Numbered from the stretch's first letter, positions 30,555 to 39,352 are shown. The stretch: 64,000 bases of DNA from JAUXFS01 sp963772635 (GCA_963772635.1 CAVYYK010000019.1:33179-97178); one strand, 5' to 3'. Notes: generated by a model not told the origin, from the letters alone. Made by a program: numbers and translations.

Positions 30555-31559
30555 TCAGTCGGACTTCGGTGCGCTTTCGGAGACATCGACCCGGAAGGTG
30601 CCCTCGATGATCTCGCCTTGCCGTTTGGCGACCATGTCCTTGACGTCCGCCGGGAGCTTGTCCTCGAACTTGTGATAGGGCGCGAGATACGATCCGCCCT
30701 TGGCCATGTACGAGAAACCGCCAAAATCCTGCGCGGTGAACACGCCCGCCCTGACCAGCTTTATGATGTGCTCGACCGTCGGGTACATGTCCCAGATCGG
30801 CCCGGTGATGACCGTGTCCGGACCGAGCTCGGCCTGATCCGACATATTGGAGATCGCCAGAACGCCCTTCTCCTGGGCGGCCTCGATGACGCCGAACCGT
30901 TCCGCGTAGATCACGTCGACACCCGCTTCGATCTGGGCGATCGCCGCCTCTTTCGCTTTCGGCGGATCGAAGAACGAGCCGATGAACGAGAACTTGCAGT
31001 GGACCTTGTCGTTGACCTCCTTGGCGCCGGCGCAAAAAGCGTTCATCAGCCGGTTGATCTCGGGGATCGCAATGCCACCGACCGCGCCGACCACGTTGGA
31101 CTTGGTCATCTTGCCGGCGATCATGCCGGAGAGGTAGGCGGGTTCGTGGATCCAGTTGTCGAATACGCCGAAGTTCGGCTCCGCCGGCCCGATCCCCGAA
31201 CCGAAGACGAAGGCGATGTTCGGGTAGTCCCTGGCCACCCGCCGGGCGATCCGCTCGGCACCGAAGGAATCACCCATGATCAGCCCATAGCCTTTTTCCG
31301 CGTACTCGCGCATGACCCGTGCGAAATCCGCGGACTTGACGCCCTCCGACCACGTGTATTCGATGCCGAGCTCTTTCTGGGCGCGAAGCAGCGCCTGGTG
31401 GATCTGCTTGACCCACGGCTCCTCGATCGGCGTTTCGAAGATCCCCGCGACCTTGAGGGTGTCCGCGTGCGATGGCAGCGGCGTCAGAATCAACGCCGCG
31501 AAGATCACGACAGCCTTGAGAAGCAGGGAACCCGCTCTCGTCTTTGCCCGTGCAACCAT
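30555..31559 (-). CDS. BMP-family (Med/PnrA-like) periplasmic binding protein
   Basis: An intact 334-residue solute-binding protein of the basic membrane protein family. It has a Sec signal (residues 1-32, hydrophobic LLLKAVVIFAALILTPLPSHA with cleavage after HA). The mature domain begins KVAGIFETPIEEPWVKQIHQ and holds GDSFGAERIARRVARDYPNI, NVVGAVGGIAIPEINRLMNA and VIYAERFGVIEAAQEKG. BMP receptors bind purine or pyrimidine nucleosides or bases. It is the first gene of the operon ending in codA, which supports pyrimidine uptake. Its promoter carries the shared LysR box at 31653-31693. Confidence 0.92.
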   Translation of the reverse strand: MVARAKTRAGSLLLKAVVIFAALILTPLPSHADTLKVAGIFETPIEEPWVKQIHQALLRAQKELGIEYTWSEGVKSADFARVMREYAEKGYGLIMGDSFGAERIARRVARDYPNIAFVFGSGIGPAEPNFGVFDNWIHEPAYLSGMIAGKMTKSNVVGAVGGIAIPEINRLMNAFCAGAKEVNDKVHCKFSFIGSFFDPPKAKEAAIAQIEAGVDVIYAERFGVIEAAQEKGVLAISNMSDQAELGPDTVITGPIWDMYPTVEHIIKLVRAGVFTAQDFGGFSYMAKGGSYLAPYHKFEDKLPADVKDMVAKRQGEIIEGTFRVDVSESAPKSD

Positions 31560-31652
31560 GTTTCAGCCTCCCTAATCCCTAATCGAACCCATTTCTTGGC
31601 CTCCGTCAGAAAGACGAACGCCGGAACATTAACCTCGTTGGCGAGGGAGAAA

Positions 31653-31693
31653 GTCAAACGGGATTTCCGGGACGACCGATCGGAAAATCCGAT
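31653..31693 (-). promoter_or_regulatory. LysR-type box and -35 element of the BMP transporter operon
   Basis: ATCGG-N5-CCGAT lies at 31679-31693. Reading on the minus strand it is followed by CCGGAAATCCCG and TTTGAC (31658-31653), matching the layout at 14074-14114: box centre to hexamer end is again 33 nt. It serves the operon starting at 31559. It is back to back with the fdrA promoter copy at 31830-31870. Confidence 0.78.
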
Positions 31694-31829
31694 GGACCGG
31701 TATTTCCCCCGGCAACGGCAATCCAATAAGGTGATATGGGGACGCCAAGTCCGACAAGAACGGGCTCAGGGCAACAACGTCGAGAGTCCGGACCTTACCG
31801 TGTGGACGCTGACGCGATTAAGTCGCAAT

Positions 31830-31870
31830 ATCGGATTCCCCGATGTCGGGATCGGAAATCGCTGTTGGAC
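31830..31870 (+). promoter_or_regulatory. LysR-type box and -35 element of the fdrA operon
   Basis: ATCGG-ATTCC-CCGAT (31830-31844), then GTCGGGATCGGAAATCGCTG and TTGGAC (31865-31870). From the box to the hexamer it is nearly identical to the copy upstream of the molybdenum hydroxylase operon, with the same 33-nt spacing. The fdrA GTG start lies 73 bp downstream. Confidence 0.8.
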
Positions 31871-31942
31871 TCGACCCGGGTTCCCCGCGAGTCTCGGGAA
31901 GATCGCAAAAGTGGCCGTCGACACGGTTGGAGAATATTTTCG

Positions 31943-33490
31943 GTGCCCAACAAATTTCTCATAAGGAAGAACCACTACTTCAACTCCGTGGCGCTGATGA
32001 GGATCGCGGCGGAACTGGAGGGACTTCCCGGCGTTCGCCAAGCGACCGCAATCATGGCCACAGAGGCAAACCTGGAACTTGCGGTCGCCGCCAATCTCGT
32101 CGACAAATCCGTCCAGGCACAGCCCAACGATCTGCTCATCGCGGTTGCCGCGGACGATGACGAGAGCGCCGAGGCGGCGCTCGCCCTGGCCCAGGACCGC
32201 CTCGACAATGTCGGCGCCGGCGCACAGGCCGGCGGTATCTCCCAGGAGATGGAGCCGCGCAGCATCGCAATGGCGCTGGCGCGCAATCCCGAACACAATC
32301 TGGTGCTCATTTCGTGCCCCGGCGAATACGCCGCCGCCGAGGCCAGGAAGGCGCTCAATCTCGGCCTGAACGTGATGATGTTCAGCGACAACGTCGCCAT
32401 CGAGGACGAGGTGAAGCTGAAGCAAATCGCATCCGGTAAGGGCCTGATGATGATGGGTCCCGATTGCGGCACGGCGATCATCAACGGTGTCCCGCTCGGG
32501 TTCGCCAATGGGGTCAGGTCGGGGTCGGTCGGGGTCGTCGCGGCATCGGGAACCGGCATGCAGCAGGTCACCAGCCTGCTCTCGCAATGGGGCGTCGGCA
32601 TATCCCAGGCGATCGGCACCGGCGGCCGCGACCTGAAATCGCAGGTCGGCGGCATCACCATGATCCGAGGCCTGGAGGTGCTGGCGAAGGATCCGGGAAC
32701 GGAAGCCATCGTCCTGATTTCCAAGCCACCGAGCGCGGACGTCGCCGAGAAGGTTATCACCGCGGCGCGCGCCGTCGGCAAGCCGGTCGTCGTCAATTTC
32801 CTCGGTGGGGAACAGGCCCAGAACGACAACTTGGTTCAATTTGCCGAAACCCTGGAACAGGCGGCGGTTATCGCCTGTTCGGTGGTCGGCGGTACGCCGC
32901 CGCCCGAGAGTGCCGCCGATCCAACGATCGATATTTCCGGGCTGAACGGCGCTCAGAAGTATCTGCGTGGCGTCTATAGCGGCGGGACGTTCTGCTACGA
33001 GGCCCAGCTGATCCTGCGCGGCCCGCTCGGCCCGGTGTGGTCGAGCACGCCGGTCGACGAGGACCATCGCCTGGCGGATTCGTGGACCAGCCGTGAGCAC
33101 ACGGTCATCGATCTCGGTGATGACGAGTTCACCCAGGGCCGGCCGCACCCGATGATCGACCATCGCACCCGCCACGAGCGCATCCTGCAGGAAGCCGCGG
33201 ACCCGGAAACGGCGGTGATCCTGTTCGACGTGGTGCTGGGTCATGGCGCCCATGCCGATCCGGCCGGCGAGATCGCCGCCTCGATCGACGAGGCGCGGGC
33301 GATCGCCGGCGCCGGTGGCCGCAAGCTGATTTTCGTCGGCTTTGTCTGCGGGACGGATCTGGATCCGCAAAACCTTGCCCGCCAGGTCGAGACGCTGCGA
33401 TCCGCGGGCGTCCATTTGGAGGGCAGCAACGCCGCCGCATCGCGGCGGGCGGCGTCCCTCATTCAAGCCATTACCGGCGCAGTCCGATAG
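31943..33490 (+). CDS. fdrA: FdrA/AllF-like subunit of a carbamoyltransferase complex
   Basis: A 515-residue FdrA protein, built from succinyl-CoA-synthetase-like domains. Visible features are KNHYFNSVALMRIAAEL at the N-terminus, MEPRSIAMALARNPEHNLVL, MMMGPDCGTAIINGVPLGFA (SucD-like core), GGRDLKSQVGGITMIRGLEV and VILFDVVLGHGAHADPAGE. In E. coli FdrA (AllF) with AllG and AllH forms oxamate carbamoyltransferase, which phosphorolyses oxalurate to oxamate and carbamoyl phosphate. GTG 31943 is preferred: it has GGAG upstream, gives the normal N-terminus and lies after the promoter box. The carbamate kinase gene downstream supports carbamoyl phosphate as product. The acceptor may differ here. Confidence 0.87.
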   Translation: MPNKFLIRKNHYFNSVALMRIAAELEGLPGVRQATAIMATEANLELAVAANLVDKSVQAQPNDLLIAVAADDDESAEAALALAQDRLDNVGAGAQAGGISQEMEPRSIAMALARNPEHNLVLISCPGEYAAAEARKALNLGLNVMMFSDNVAIEDEVKLKQIASGKGLMMMGPDCGTAIINGVPLGFANGVRSGSVGVVAASGTGMQQVTSLLSQWGVGISQAIGTGGRDLKSQVGGITMIRGLEVLAKDPGTEAIVLISKPPSADVAEKVITAARAVGKPVVVNFLGGEQAQNDNLVQFAETLEQAAVIACSVVGGTPPPESAADPTIDISGLNGAQKYLRGVYSGGTFCYEAQLILRGPLGPVWSSTPVDEDHRLADSWTSREHTVIDLGDDEFTQGRPHPMIDHRTRHERILQEAADPETAVILFDVVLGHGAHADPAGEIAASIDEARAIAGAGGRKLIFVGFVCGTDLDPQNLARQVETLRSAGVHLEGSNAAASRRAASLIQAITGAVR

Positions 33491-33509
33491 AGAGTCGAGA
33501 GACCGATCC

Positions 33510-34922
33510 ATGAACGATTTTCAAGACCAGACGCTGAGTATCATCAACGTCGGCATCCGGTCCTTCGCCGACAATATCTCCTCGGTCGGCGGCTCGGTCG
33601 AGCATGTGGACTGGCAGCCGCCGGCCAACGGCAACCGAGAGGTCGGCGCCAAGCTCGCCGAGCTGATCAATCACCCGGCGATCGAGGCCGCCAACCGGGT
33701 CGCCTTCGACCGCTACGCGGCCGCCAATCCCGTCCTCGCGGGTGTCGGTGTCGCCGGTCGCGACCTTCCCGACATGGACGGCAAGACCATCCTGCATGCC
33801 GGCCCACCGGTGGCATGGGAGGAGATGTGCGGCCCGATGAAGGGCGCGATCATCGGCGCCGCCCTCTACGAGGGCTGGGCGGATGATCCGGAGTCGGCGG
33901 AGAAGCTCGCCGAAGACGGCGGGATCCGGTTCGATTCATGCCACCACCACGATGCCGTCGGCCCGATGGCCGGCATCGTCAGTCCGTCGATGCCGGTGTG
34001 GATCGTCAACAACGAGGAGCACGGCAATCGGGCCTTCTGCACGCTCAACGAGGGCCTCGGCAAGGTGCTGCGCTTCGGCGCCAACAGTGCCGATGTCATC
34101 GAGCGGCTGAAATGGATGGAAACGTCGCTGGCGCCGACCCTTGCGGCGGCGCTGAGGGCGACCGGCCCGATCGAAATGAAGCCGCTGATCGCCCAGGCGC
34201 TGCACATGGGCGACGAGGTTCACAACCGCAACACCGCCGGCACCTCGCTGTTGATCAAGAAGCTGATCATCGGCGCCCTCGAGTCCGATGCGAGCCAGCG
34301 GGACATCCGCGAAATGGCGGCGTTCGTTGCCGGCAACGACCACTTCTTCCTCAATATCTCGATGCCCTGCTGCAAGGCGATGCTGGACGCGGCCCATGGC
34401 GTCAAGGGCAGTTCGATGGTGACCGCCATGGCCCGAAACGGCGTGCATTTCGGGGTTCGGATCAGCGGCCTGCCGGATCGCTGGTTCACGACGCCGGCGC
34501 CGGTCGTCGACGGTCTGTATTTTCCCGGCTACAGCATCGCCGATGCGGCCGCCGACATCGGCGACAGCGCGATTACCGAGACCGCCGGTCTCGGCGGGTT
34601 CGCGATGGCGGCGTCGCCGGCGATAACCCAGTTCGTCGGCGGATCGCCTGCCGATGCGCTCATCCGGAGCCGCGACATGCGCCATATCACCATCGGCCGC
34701 AACAGCCAGTTCACCCTGCCGGCCCTGGACTTCGCGGCGACCGCGGCCGGGATCGACGTCCGCAAGGTCGTCGATACCGGTATCCTGCCGGTGGTCAACA
34801 CCGGCATCGCCCACAAGGAAGCCGGGATCGGCCAGATCGGCGCCGGCATCACCAGCGCACCGTTGGAGGTGTTTATTCAGACGATCGAACCGCTGCACGC
34901 GTCCGTCATCGCGGCTTCGTAG
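33510..34922 (+). CDS. DUF1116/AllG-like subunit of a carbamoyltransferase complex
   Basis: An intact 470-residue DUF1116 protein (YlbE/AllG family). Conserved blocks are PPVAWEEMCGPMKGAIIGAA, DSCHHHDAVGPMAGIVSPSM, MPVWIVNNEEHGNRAFCTLN, HMGDEVHNRNTAGTSLLIKK and GITSAPLEVF. The His-rich HHHD segment is probably part of the active site, though this is inference from conservation. It starts 19 bp after fdrA and ends 15 bp before the carbamate kinase gene, the same association as in the E. coli allantoin/oxalurate locus. No frameshift. Confidence 0.9.
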   Translation: MNDFQDQTLSIINVGIRSFADNISSVGGSVEHVDWQPPANGNREVGAKLAELINHPAIEAANRVAFDRYAAANPVLAGVGVAGRDLPDMDGKTILHAGPPVAWEEMCGPMKGAIIGAALYEGWADDPESAEKLAEDGGIRFDSCHHHDAVGPMAGIVSPSMPVWIVNNEEHGNRAFCTLNEGLGKVLRFGANSADVIERLKWMETSLAPTLAAALRATGPIEMKPLIAQALHMGDEVHNRNTAGTSLLIKKLIIGALESDASQRDIREMAAFVAGNDHFFLNISMPCCKAMLDAAHGVKGSSMVTAMARNGVHFGVRISGLPDRWFTTPAPVVDGLYFPGYSIADAAADIGDSAITETAGLGGFAMAASPAITQFVGGSPADALIRSRDMRHITIGRNSQFTLPALDFAATAAGIDVRKVVDTGILPVVNTGIAHKEAGIGQIGAGITSAPLEVFIQTIEPLHASVIAAS

Positions 34923-34937
34923 GTGGACGGGCCAACC

Positions 34938-35889
34938 ATGTCTGATAAGCAGGGAACCGTCGTCATCGGCGTTGGCGGAAACGCCCTGATCACCGCGAAA
35001 GACCGGGTGAGTATCGCCCACCAGTACGAAGCCGTCGAGAACTCCGTCCGCGAGCATCGTCGACGCCCACGAGAGCGGCTGGAAGATCGTTCTGACCCAC
35101 GGCAGCGGACCGCAGATCGGCAACGTCCTGCAACGCTCCGACGTGGCCGCGGCCGAGGTCATCACCGTTCCCATCGACTATGCCGGCGCCGACATCCAGG
35201 GCGCGCTCGGCTACATGTTCAGCAAGGCCCTGGCCAACGAGTTCAGCGCCCGCGGCATCGACAACAAGGCGGTCGCGGTGGTCACCATGGTCGTCGTCGA
35301 CGCCGCCGATCCGGCCTTCGCGGACCCGTCCAAGCCGATCGGTCCGTTTTTCGACGAGGCCGGCGCCAAGGATCGCGCCCGTCGGTTCGGCTGGGTCGTC
35401 AAGGAGGATTCCGGCAGGGGCTGGAGGCGTTTCGTGCCGTCGCCCGAACCCCTGGAAATCGTCGAGGCCGAGCAGATCTCGAAGCTGATCGAATGCGGTT
35501 TCACGGTCGTCGCCTGCGGCGGCGGCGGAATTCCGGTCAGCATCGATGCCGACGGCCGCATGAAGGGCATCGAAGCCGTTGTCGACAAGGATCTCGCCTC
35601 GAGCCTGCTGGCGACACGGCTCGGCGCCGACGTTCTTCTGCTTTCGACCGGCGTTCCCCAGGTAGCCGTCGATTTCGGCACCCCCGATCAGCGCTGGCTC
35701 GATACCCTGACGATCGCGGAAGCGCAGCGGCTGCTGGACGAAGAACAGTTCGATCCGGGCAGCATGGGCCCGAAGGTCGAGGCGATGCTGCGATTCCTCG
35801 GAAACGGCGGCAAACGCGGCGTGATCACCGATCCGGCCAACGTCGGCGCCGCCCTCGCCGGCACCGCCGGCACCCAGTTCGTCGTCTAA
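34938..35889 (+). CDS. arcC: Carbamate kinase (one frameshift)
   Basis: About 317 residues of the amino-acid-kinase fold. It transfers phosphate from carbamoyl phosphate to ADP, making ATP, ammonia and CO2. Motifs are VVIGVGGNALI, VLTHGSGPQIGNVLQRSD, VACGGGGIPVSID, VVDKDLASSLLATRLGADV and PGSMGPKVEAMLRFL. One base is missing near 35055, between ENSVR and IVDAHESGWK. It follows fdrA and the DUF1116 gene in one transcript, so it probably harvests the carbamoyl phosphate they release. Its stop overlaps that of the convergent DUF2877 gene. Confidence 0.9.
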
Positions 35890-36806
35890 AGGCGTCGCTT
35901 GGCCAGCAGCGCCGAGTAGTGGGCCGCCAACACCTCGGACGAGGACGCCGCGGCGATTCCGGAAAGAATGCCGTAACACGTGGCCTCGCCCGACGAGTCG
36001 CCGATTTCCATGAGGCTGCGGACCTGCCCGATGACGCCCGGGCTGGGAACCGGTGTGAAGATCGCCTCGCACAGCGCGTAGACCGGCATCCCGTATCGAC
36101 CGGCGATCGCATCCAGGAGGATCGACCGACTGATGTCGCTGGTCGTCCCGACGCGCTCGCCACAGAGCCCGCGCAACCGCGACAGGTCCCGCCTTCCCGC
36201 CTGGTCATTGGACAGACATTGGTATCCGGCGAGAAAACCGACCACGAAATCGTCACCCCACGGCGTGAGACCCGGCCCGCACCCGACAAGCGAGCGCATG
36301 GCGCCGCCGGCGGCCTCCCAGTCCTTTTCGGAAAGCGCTCGCGTCAAGGCGTCGGCCAAGTCCCACACCCGCATGAACGGATTGCCTTCGGACCGGGTGC
36401 TTTGGCGCGCCAGTGTCGGCGACATCGACGGGAAAGCATCGGCGGCGACCCTCCAGTTGGACGCCAGGATCGACGAATCCACGTCGTTGCGCGCAGAGGG
36501 CAACCGCGCGCGCCAGGTTTCGGCGTGGCGCAGGTCGACGACGAACGCGCGACCCAGCACCCGCAGGATGCCGGACCGGCACGACACCCGGTCGCCGGCG
36601 CTCAGATGATCACAAAACGCAAAGTCCCGTGGCGAGGCGAGGCGGATGCCGCCCGGCTGGTCGGGCTTTCGCGAACTCAGCAGGGTGAAAATCTCGCCGT
36701 CCGCGCCCTCGATATTGCAGGCGTCGGCGAAGACGCTGTGAACCGTTCCGTCGATCCGATGCGGTTTCACCCGAGGGCCGGTCGAGACGGCGGACAAAGT
36801 ACTCAT
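35886..36806 (-). CDS. DUF2877/AllH-like subunit of a carbamoyltransferase complex
   Basis: A 306-residue DUF2877 protein (YlbF/AllH family), the third subunit type of oxamate carbamoyltransferase. Recognisable segments are LVGCGPGLTPWGDDFVVGFL (family hallmark, about residue 195), ERVGTTSDISRSILLDAIAG and SSGEATCYGILSGI. ATG 36806 is chosen in place of 36848, since the longer version would run over the LysR box. It is encoded convergent to fdrA-DUF1116-arcC, with stops overlapping by 2-4 bp, and divergent from the ring-opening amidohydrolase. This differs from the collinear E. coli order. Confidence 0.86.
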   Translation of the reverse strand: MSTLSAVSTGPRVKPHRIDGTVHSVFADACNIEGADGEIFTLLSSRKPDQPGGIRLASPRDFAFCDHLSAGDRVSCRSGILRVLGRAFVVDLRHAETWRARLPSARNDVDSSILASNWRVAADAFPSMSPTLARQSTRSEGNPFMRVWDLADALTRALSEKDWEAAGGAMRSLVGCGPGLTPWGDDFVVGFLAGYQCLSNDQAGRRDLSRLRGLCGERVGTTSDISRSILLDAIAGRYGMPVYALCEAIFTPVPSPGVIGQVRSLMEIGDSSGEATCYGILSGIAAASSSEVLAAHYSALLAKRRL

Positions 36807-36846
36807 CCGTTCAGCCAAGCGTACAAGAGGGCGTTTTCCTGCCTCC

Positions 36847-36887
36847 ATCGGAAATGCCGATATCCATATCGGAAAACGGTGTTGGAC
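36847..36887 (+). promoter_or_regulatory. LysR-type box and -35 element of the ring-opening amidohydrolase gene
   Basis: ATCGG-AAATG-CCGAT (36847-36861), then ATATCGGAAAACGGTG and TTGGAC (36882-36887), is the fourth copy of the island's promoter architecture with the same 33-nt spacing. It lies 63 bp upstream of the GTG start. It sits 41 bp from the divergent DUF2877 start and could influence both genes. Confidence 0.8.
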
Positions 36888-36949
36888 ACGGAGCCCATAG
36901 CCTGGAAGTCTATAGAACCGGACTCCAAGCCAAAAGGGAGAGTGCAGAA

Positions 36950-38045
36950 GTGGCCGTCGAAGTTGCGAAGATCGAGATCAAGAGTGTGGACGACGCCTCC
37001 GGTCTGGAGGAGTGCATCCGCTCGGGACGGATGAAGGCCGACGAGGTGGTCGCGGTCGTCGGCAAGACCGAAGGCAACGGCGGCGTCAACGACTTCACCC
37101 GCATTCTCTCCGACCGGGCGTTCCGCGGCGTGCTGATGAAGCTCGGCACGCCGCAGCGAGGAAGCGGTCAAGCGGATACCGATGGTCTGGTCGGGCGGCT
37201 GCGACGGCATCATTACCCCCCATGCCACCGTCTTCGCCCGCGACGACAAGACCGGCCCGGCCGACAAGTCGCGCCTCGTCATCGGCATCGCCATGAGCCC
37301 GACGATCCAGCCCGAGGACATCGGCCGTCCGGCGATGGTCGAGAAGGTCGCCGAGGGCGTCCGCGCGGCGATGAAGGACGCCGGCATCTCCGATCCCAAG
37401 GACGTCCACTACGTCCAGACCAAGACGCCGCTGCTCACCATCGACACCATCCAGGACGCGGAGAGACGCGGCCACACGGTGTTCTGCGACGTCCACGAGT
37501 CGATGGGCGTGTCCAACGGCACCACCGGGCTCGGGATCGCGGTGGCGCTCGGCGAGATCTCGATGCCGAAGGCGGAGGACATCTGCCGCAACCTCGACCT
37601 CTATTCGTCGGTCGCGTCGTGCTCTTCGGGCGTCGAGCTCGACTGCGCGCAGATCGTGCTGTTCGGCAACAAGGCCGGCGCCGGCGGCCGCTACCGCATC
37701 GGCCACAGCGTCATGAAGGACGCGCTGGACATCGACGGCATCTACGACTCGATCCGCGACGCCGGCCTCGACCTGCCGGAGCGGGCGCGCGCGTCGGATC
37801 TCGGCGGCAAGCTGGTCAACTGCTTCATGAAATGCGAGGCCGACAAGCGCGGCACCCTGCGCGGCCGCCGCCAGATCATGCTCGACGACTCCGACGTCCA
37901 CCATCACCGCCACAGCAAGGCCGCGGTGGGCGGCGTCGCCGCGACCGCCATCGGCGATCCGGCGGTGTTCGTCTCGGTCGACGCCATGCACCAGGGCCCC
38001 CACGGCGGCGGCCCGGTGATCGCGATCGTCGATCTCGGCGAGTGA
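36950..38045 (+). CDS. Ring-opening amidohydrolase, barbiturase/cyanuric acid hydrolase family (one frameshift)
   Basis: About 365 residues in three homologous repeats, as in AtzD and barbiturase, which open a barbiturate or cyanurate ring by hydrolysis. Each repeat supplies a Lys and a Ser: VVGKTEGNGGVNDFTR and MVWSGGCDGI; VQTKTPLLT and SCSSGVELDCAQIVLFGN; FMKCEADKRGTLRGRRQIM and the C-terminal HQGPHGGGPVIAI. An extra C near 37157 breaks the frame between KLGTP and EEAVKRIPMVWSGG. GTG 36950 with GGGAG upstream is preferred. The linked uracil permease, cytosine deaminase and hydroxylase favour barbiturase (product ureidomalonate); cyanuric acid hydrolase (product carboxybiuret) is the alternative. 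Confidence 0.9.
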
Positions 38046-38281
38046 CGGAACGCAGGCTGGTATTACGTCTTTCGGCGCCCGCTTGTTGTCGCGGTGATAG
38101 GTCAGCGCGGCGGCGATGCACATCGCCAAGGGGGCGGCGGGGACGGTGTCGGTAGCCCTCGAACACGATGGCGCGGTTGCCCTCGAAAACGAAGGCGTCC
38201 GGAAACTGGGCGCGAAAGGTCTCGACGAGACGGGTCTGGCAGTGGAAGTAGAGCGCGTAGCGGCTCGGGCGAGGGCGGCGA
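38046..38281 (-). pseudogene. Unrecognised coding-like remnant
   Basis: The minus strand between the tRNA and the amidohydrolase gene reads YALYFHCQTRLVETFRAQF, then PDAFVFEGNRAIVFEGYRD. After a frame change near 38150 it continues VPAAPLAMCIAAALTYHRDN. The amino acid pattern looks protein-like, but there is no start codon with a ribosome site and no family was recognised. It may be a frameshifted small gene. Confidence 0.35.
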
Positions 38282-38358
38282 TGGTGCGCCCGGCAGGATT
38301 CGAACCTGCGACCCCAGGATTAGGAATCCTGTGCTCTATCCTACTGAGCTACGGGCGC
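38282..38358 (-). tRNA. tRNA-Arg (anticodon CCU)
   Basis: On the minus strand a complete 77-nt cloverleaf is present: acceptor stem GCGCCCG/CGGGCGC, D-arm with AGCTCAGTAGGATAGAGC, anticodon stem CAGGA/TCCTG with loop TTCCTAA giving anticodon CCT, T-arm with GGTTCGAATCC, and an encoded CCA end at 38282-38284. It reads AGG codons. Confidence 0.96.
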
Positions 38359-38926
38359 AACGCATTGAAATCGTTACGTTTTCGTCCTCGCCTCGGACCG
38401 GCCGAGACGGTGCTGAACACGGTCTGAACACGGCCGAGGCCGATCGGCATCATAGTGGCCCCTTCCGCCCGCGTAAACGTCTCCGGACTAGCTGACCGCC
38501 TCGACTGGACCCGGCTCCGTCCTCAGGAGCTCGTCGTGGCTCATGGCGGCGTGGATCGGCACATCGTCGCCGTGCTACCCTACAACAGTAGTCTGCTATC
38601 CGATCTTACAATCGAAGTCACGCACACGAGATGACATTGGGCACAATAGCCAAGAGGCGACATTGCCTCATTCTCTACGCTCATGCGAGGCGAAAGTTCT
38701 GTTGGATTTGATCTGGCCTAGTGGATCGAATCCAACACTTGAAGCCCTTGGTGGACTGCGGCCTCACGATCTTGCCGGATAACCGGCATTTGTTCACAAG
38801 GACGTGAGGGTATCTGGTTTTTGTTTCAGTTCAACACCACTTCCCTAAACCTCATTTAGGGCTCAATTTTGCCTGCTAACCCCTAATGTCGGTGAGCCCT
38901 ATGACAAACGGGAAGGAGCTGGAGCG
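38359..38926. other. Intergenic stretch with a short gene remnant
   Basis: About 570 bp, AT-richer than the surroundings after 38570. At 38488-38568 on the minus strand a short frame reads PIHAAMSHDELLR.. and ends at a stop. It resembles the PIHAAMRADQMLDQ start of the small protein at 39829-40110 and is probably a truncated relative. No other gene was recognised; the 3' part presumably contains the promoter of the gene at 38927. Confidence 0.45.
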
Positions 38927-39352
38927 ATGAGCACAAGAGCGGCTTTGATTGGCACATTGGCGTTTGCAATACTAGCAGGTTTAACAGTCAGTGCGGCAGC
39001 GGAAACGGCCAGAGAAAAAGCGCTTAATGCGGGTGCAACACAACTGACATCCGACGAAATTGCAAATCTCATCGTCGGGAAAACGGTGACCGCAAAGTCC
39101 GGAGAAAAGAAGTTCTTGTTCTATTACAGTGATGATAATGTCCTCTCGGGAAAGCTAATCGGCGGGGACTGGTCCGATACTGGCTACTACGGCATCACAG
39201 ATGACGATCGGGTTTGCCTCTCAATAACCAAGGACAAGGGTCGACTGCGCTGCCTTACACTTTTGAAGTGGGACGGTTCTGTCAAGAAGTACGATGCAAA
39301 TGGTAACATGACCTTTGAGCTCCTTGGGTTTGAGGAAGGAAATCATTTGTAG
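38927..39352 (+). CDS. Secreted hypothetical protein
   Basis: A 141-residue protein with a clear Sec signal (MSTRAALIGTLAFAILAGLT, cleavage near AAA-E at residue 25) and a small beta-rich mature domain (GKTVTAKSGEKKFLFYYSDD, GGDWSDTGYYGITDDDRVCL). The pattern is somewhat like the DUF995 family of periplasmic alphaproteobacterial proteins, but this is not certain. AGGAGCTGGAG precedes the ATG. Lower GC and different codon use from the flanking islands suggest separate acquisition. Function unknown. Confidence 0.7.
   Translation: MSTRAALIGTLAFAILAGLTVSAAAETAREKALNAGATQLTSDEIANLIVGKTVTAKSGEKKFLFYYSDDNVLSGKLIGGDWSDTGYYGITDDDRVCLSITKDKGRLRCLTLLKWDGSVKKYDANGNMTFELLGFEEGNHL

Noticed and set aside
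28929..31964. 1011-codon open frame on the plus strand opposite the BMP transporter
   Set aside because: Shadow frame of well-conserved minus-strand ATPase and binding-protein genes.
34923..37034. 703-codon plus-strand frame through the carbamate kinase region
   Set aside because: Only its first 45 codons are real carbamate kinase; the rest is the wrong frame after an indel and then antisense to the DUF2877 gene.
38282..38358. tRNA-Arg as an integration (attB) site for the flanking islands
   Set aside because: No duplicated tRNA 3' end and no integrase gene were seen in the window.
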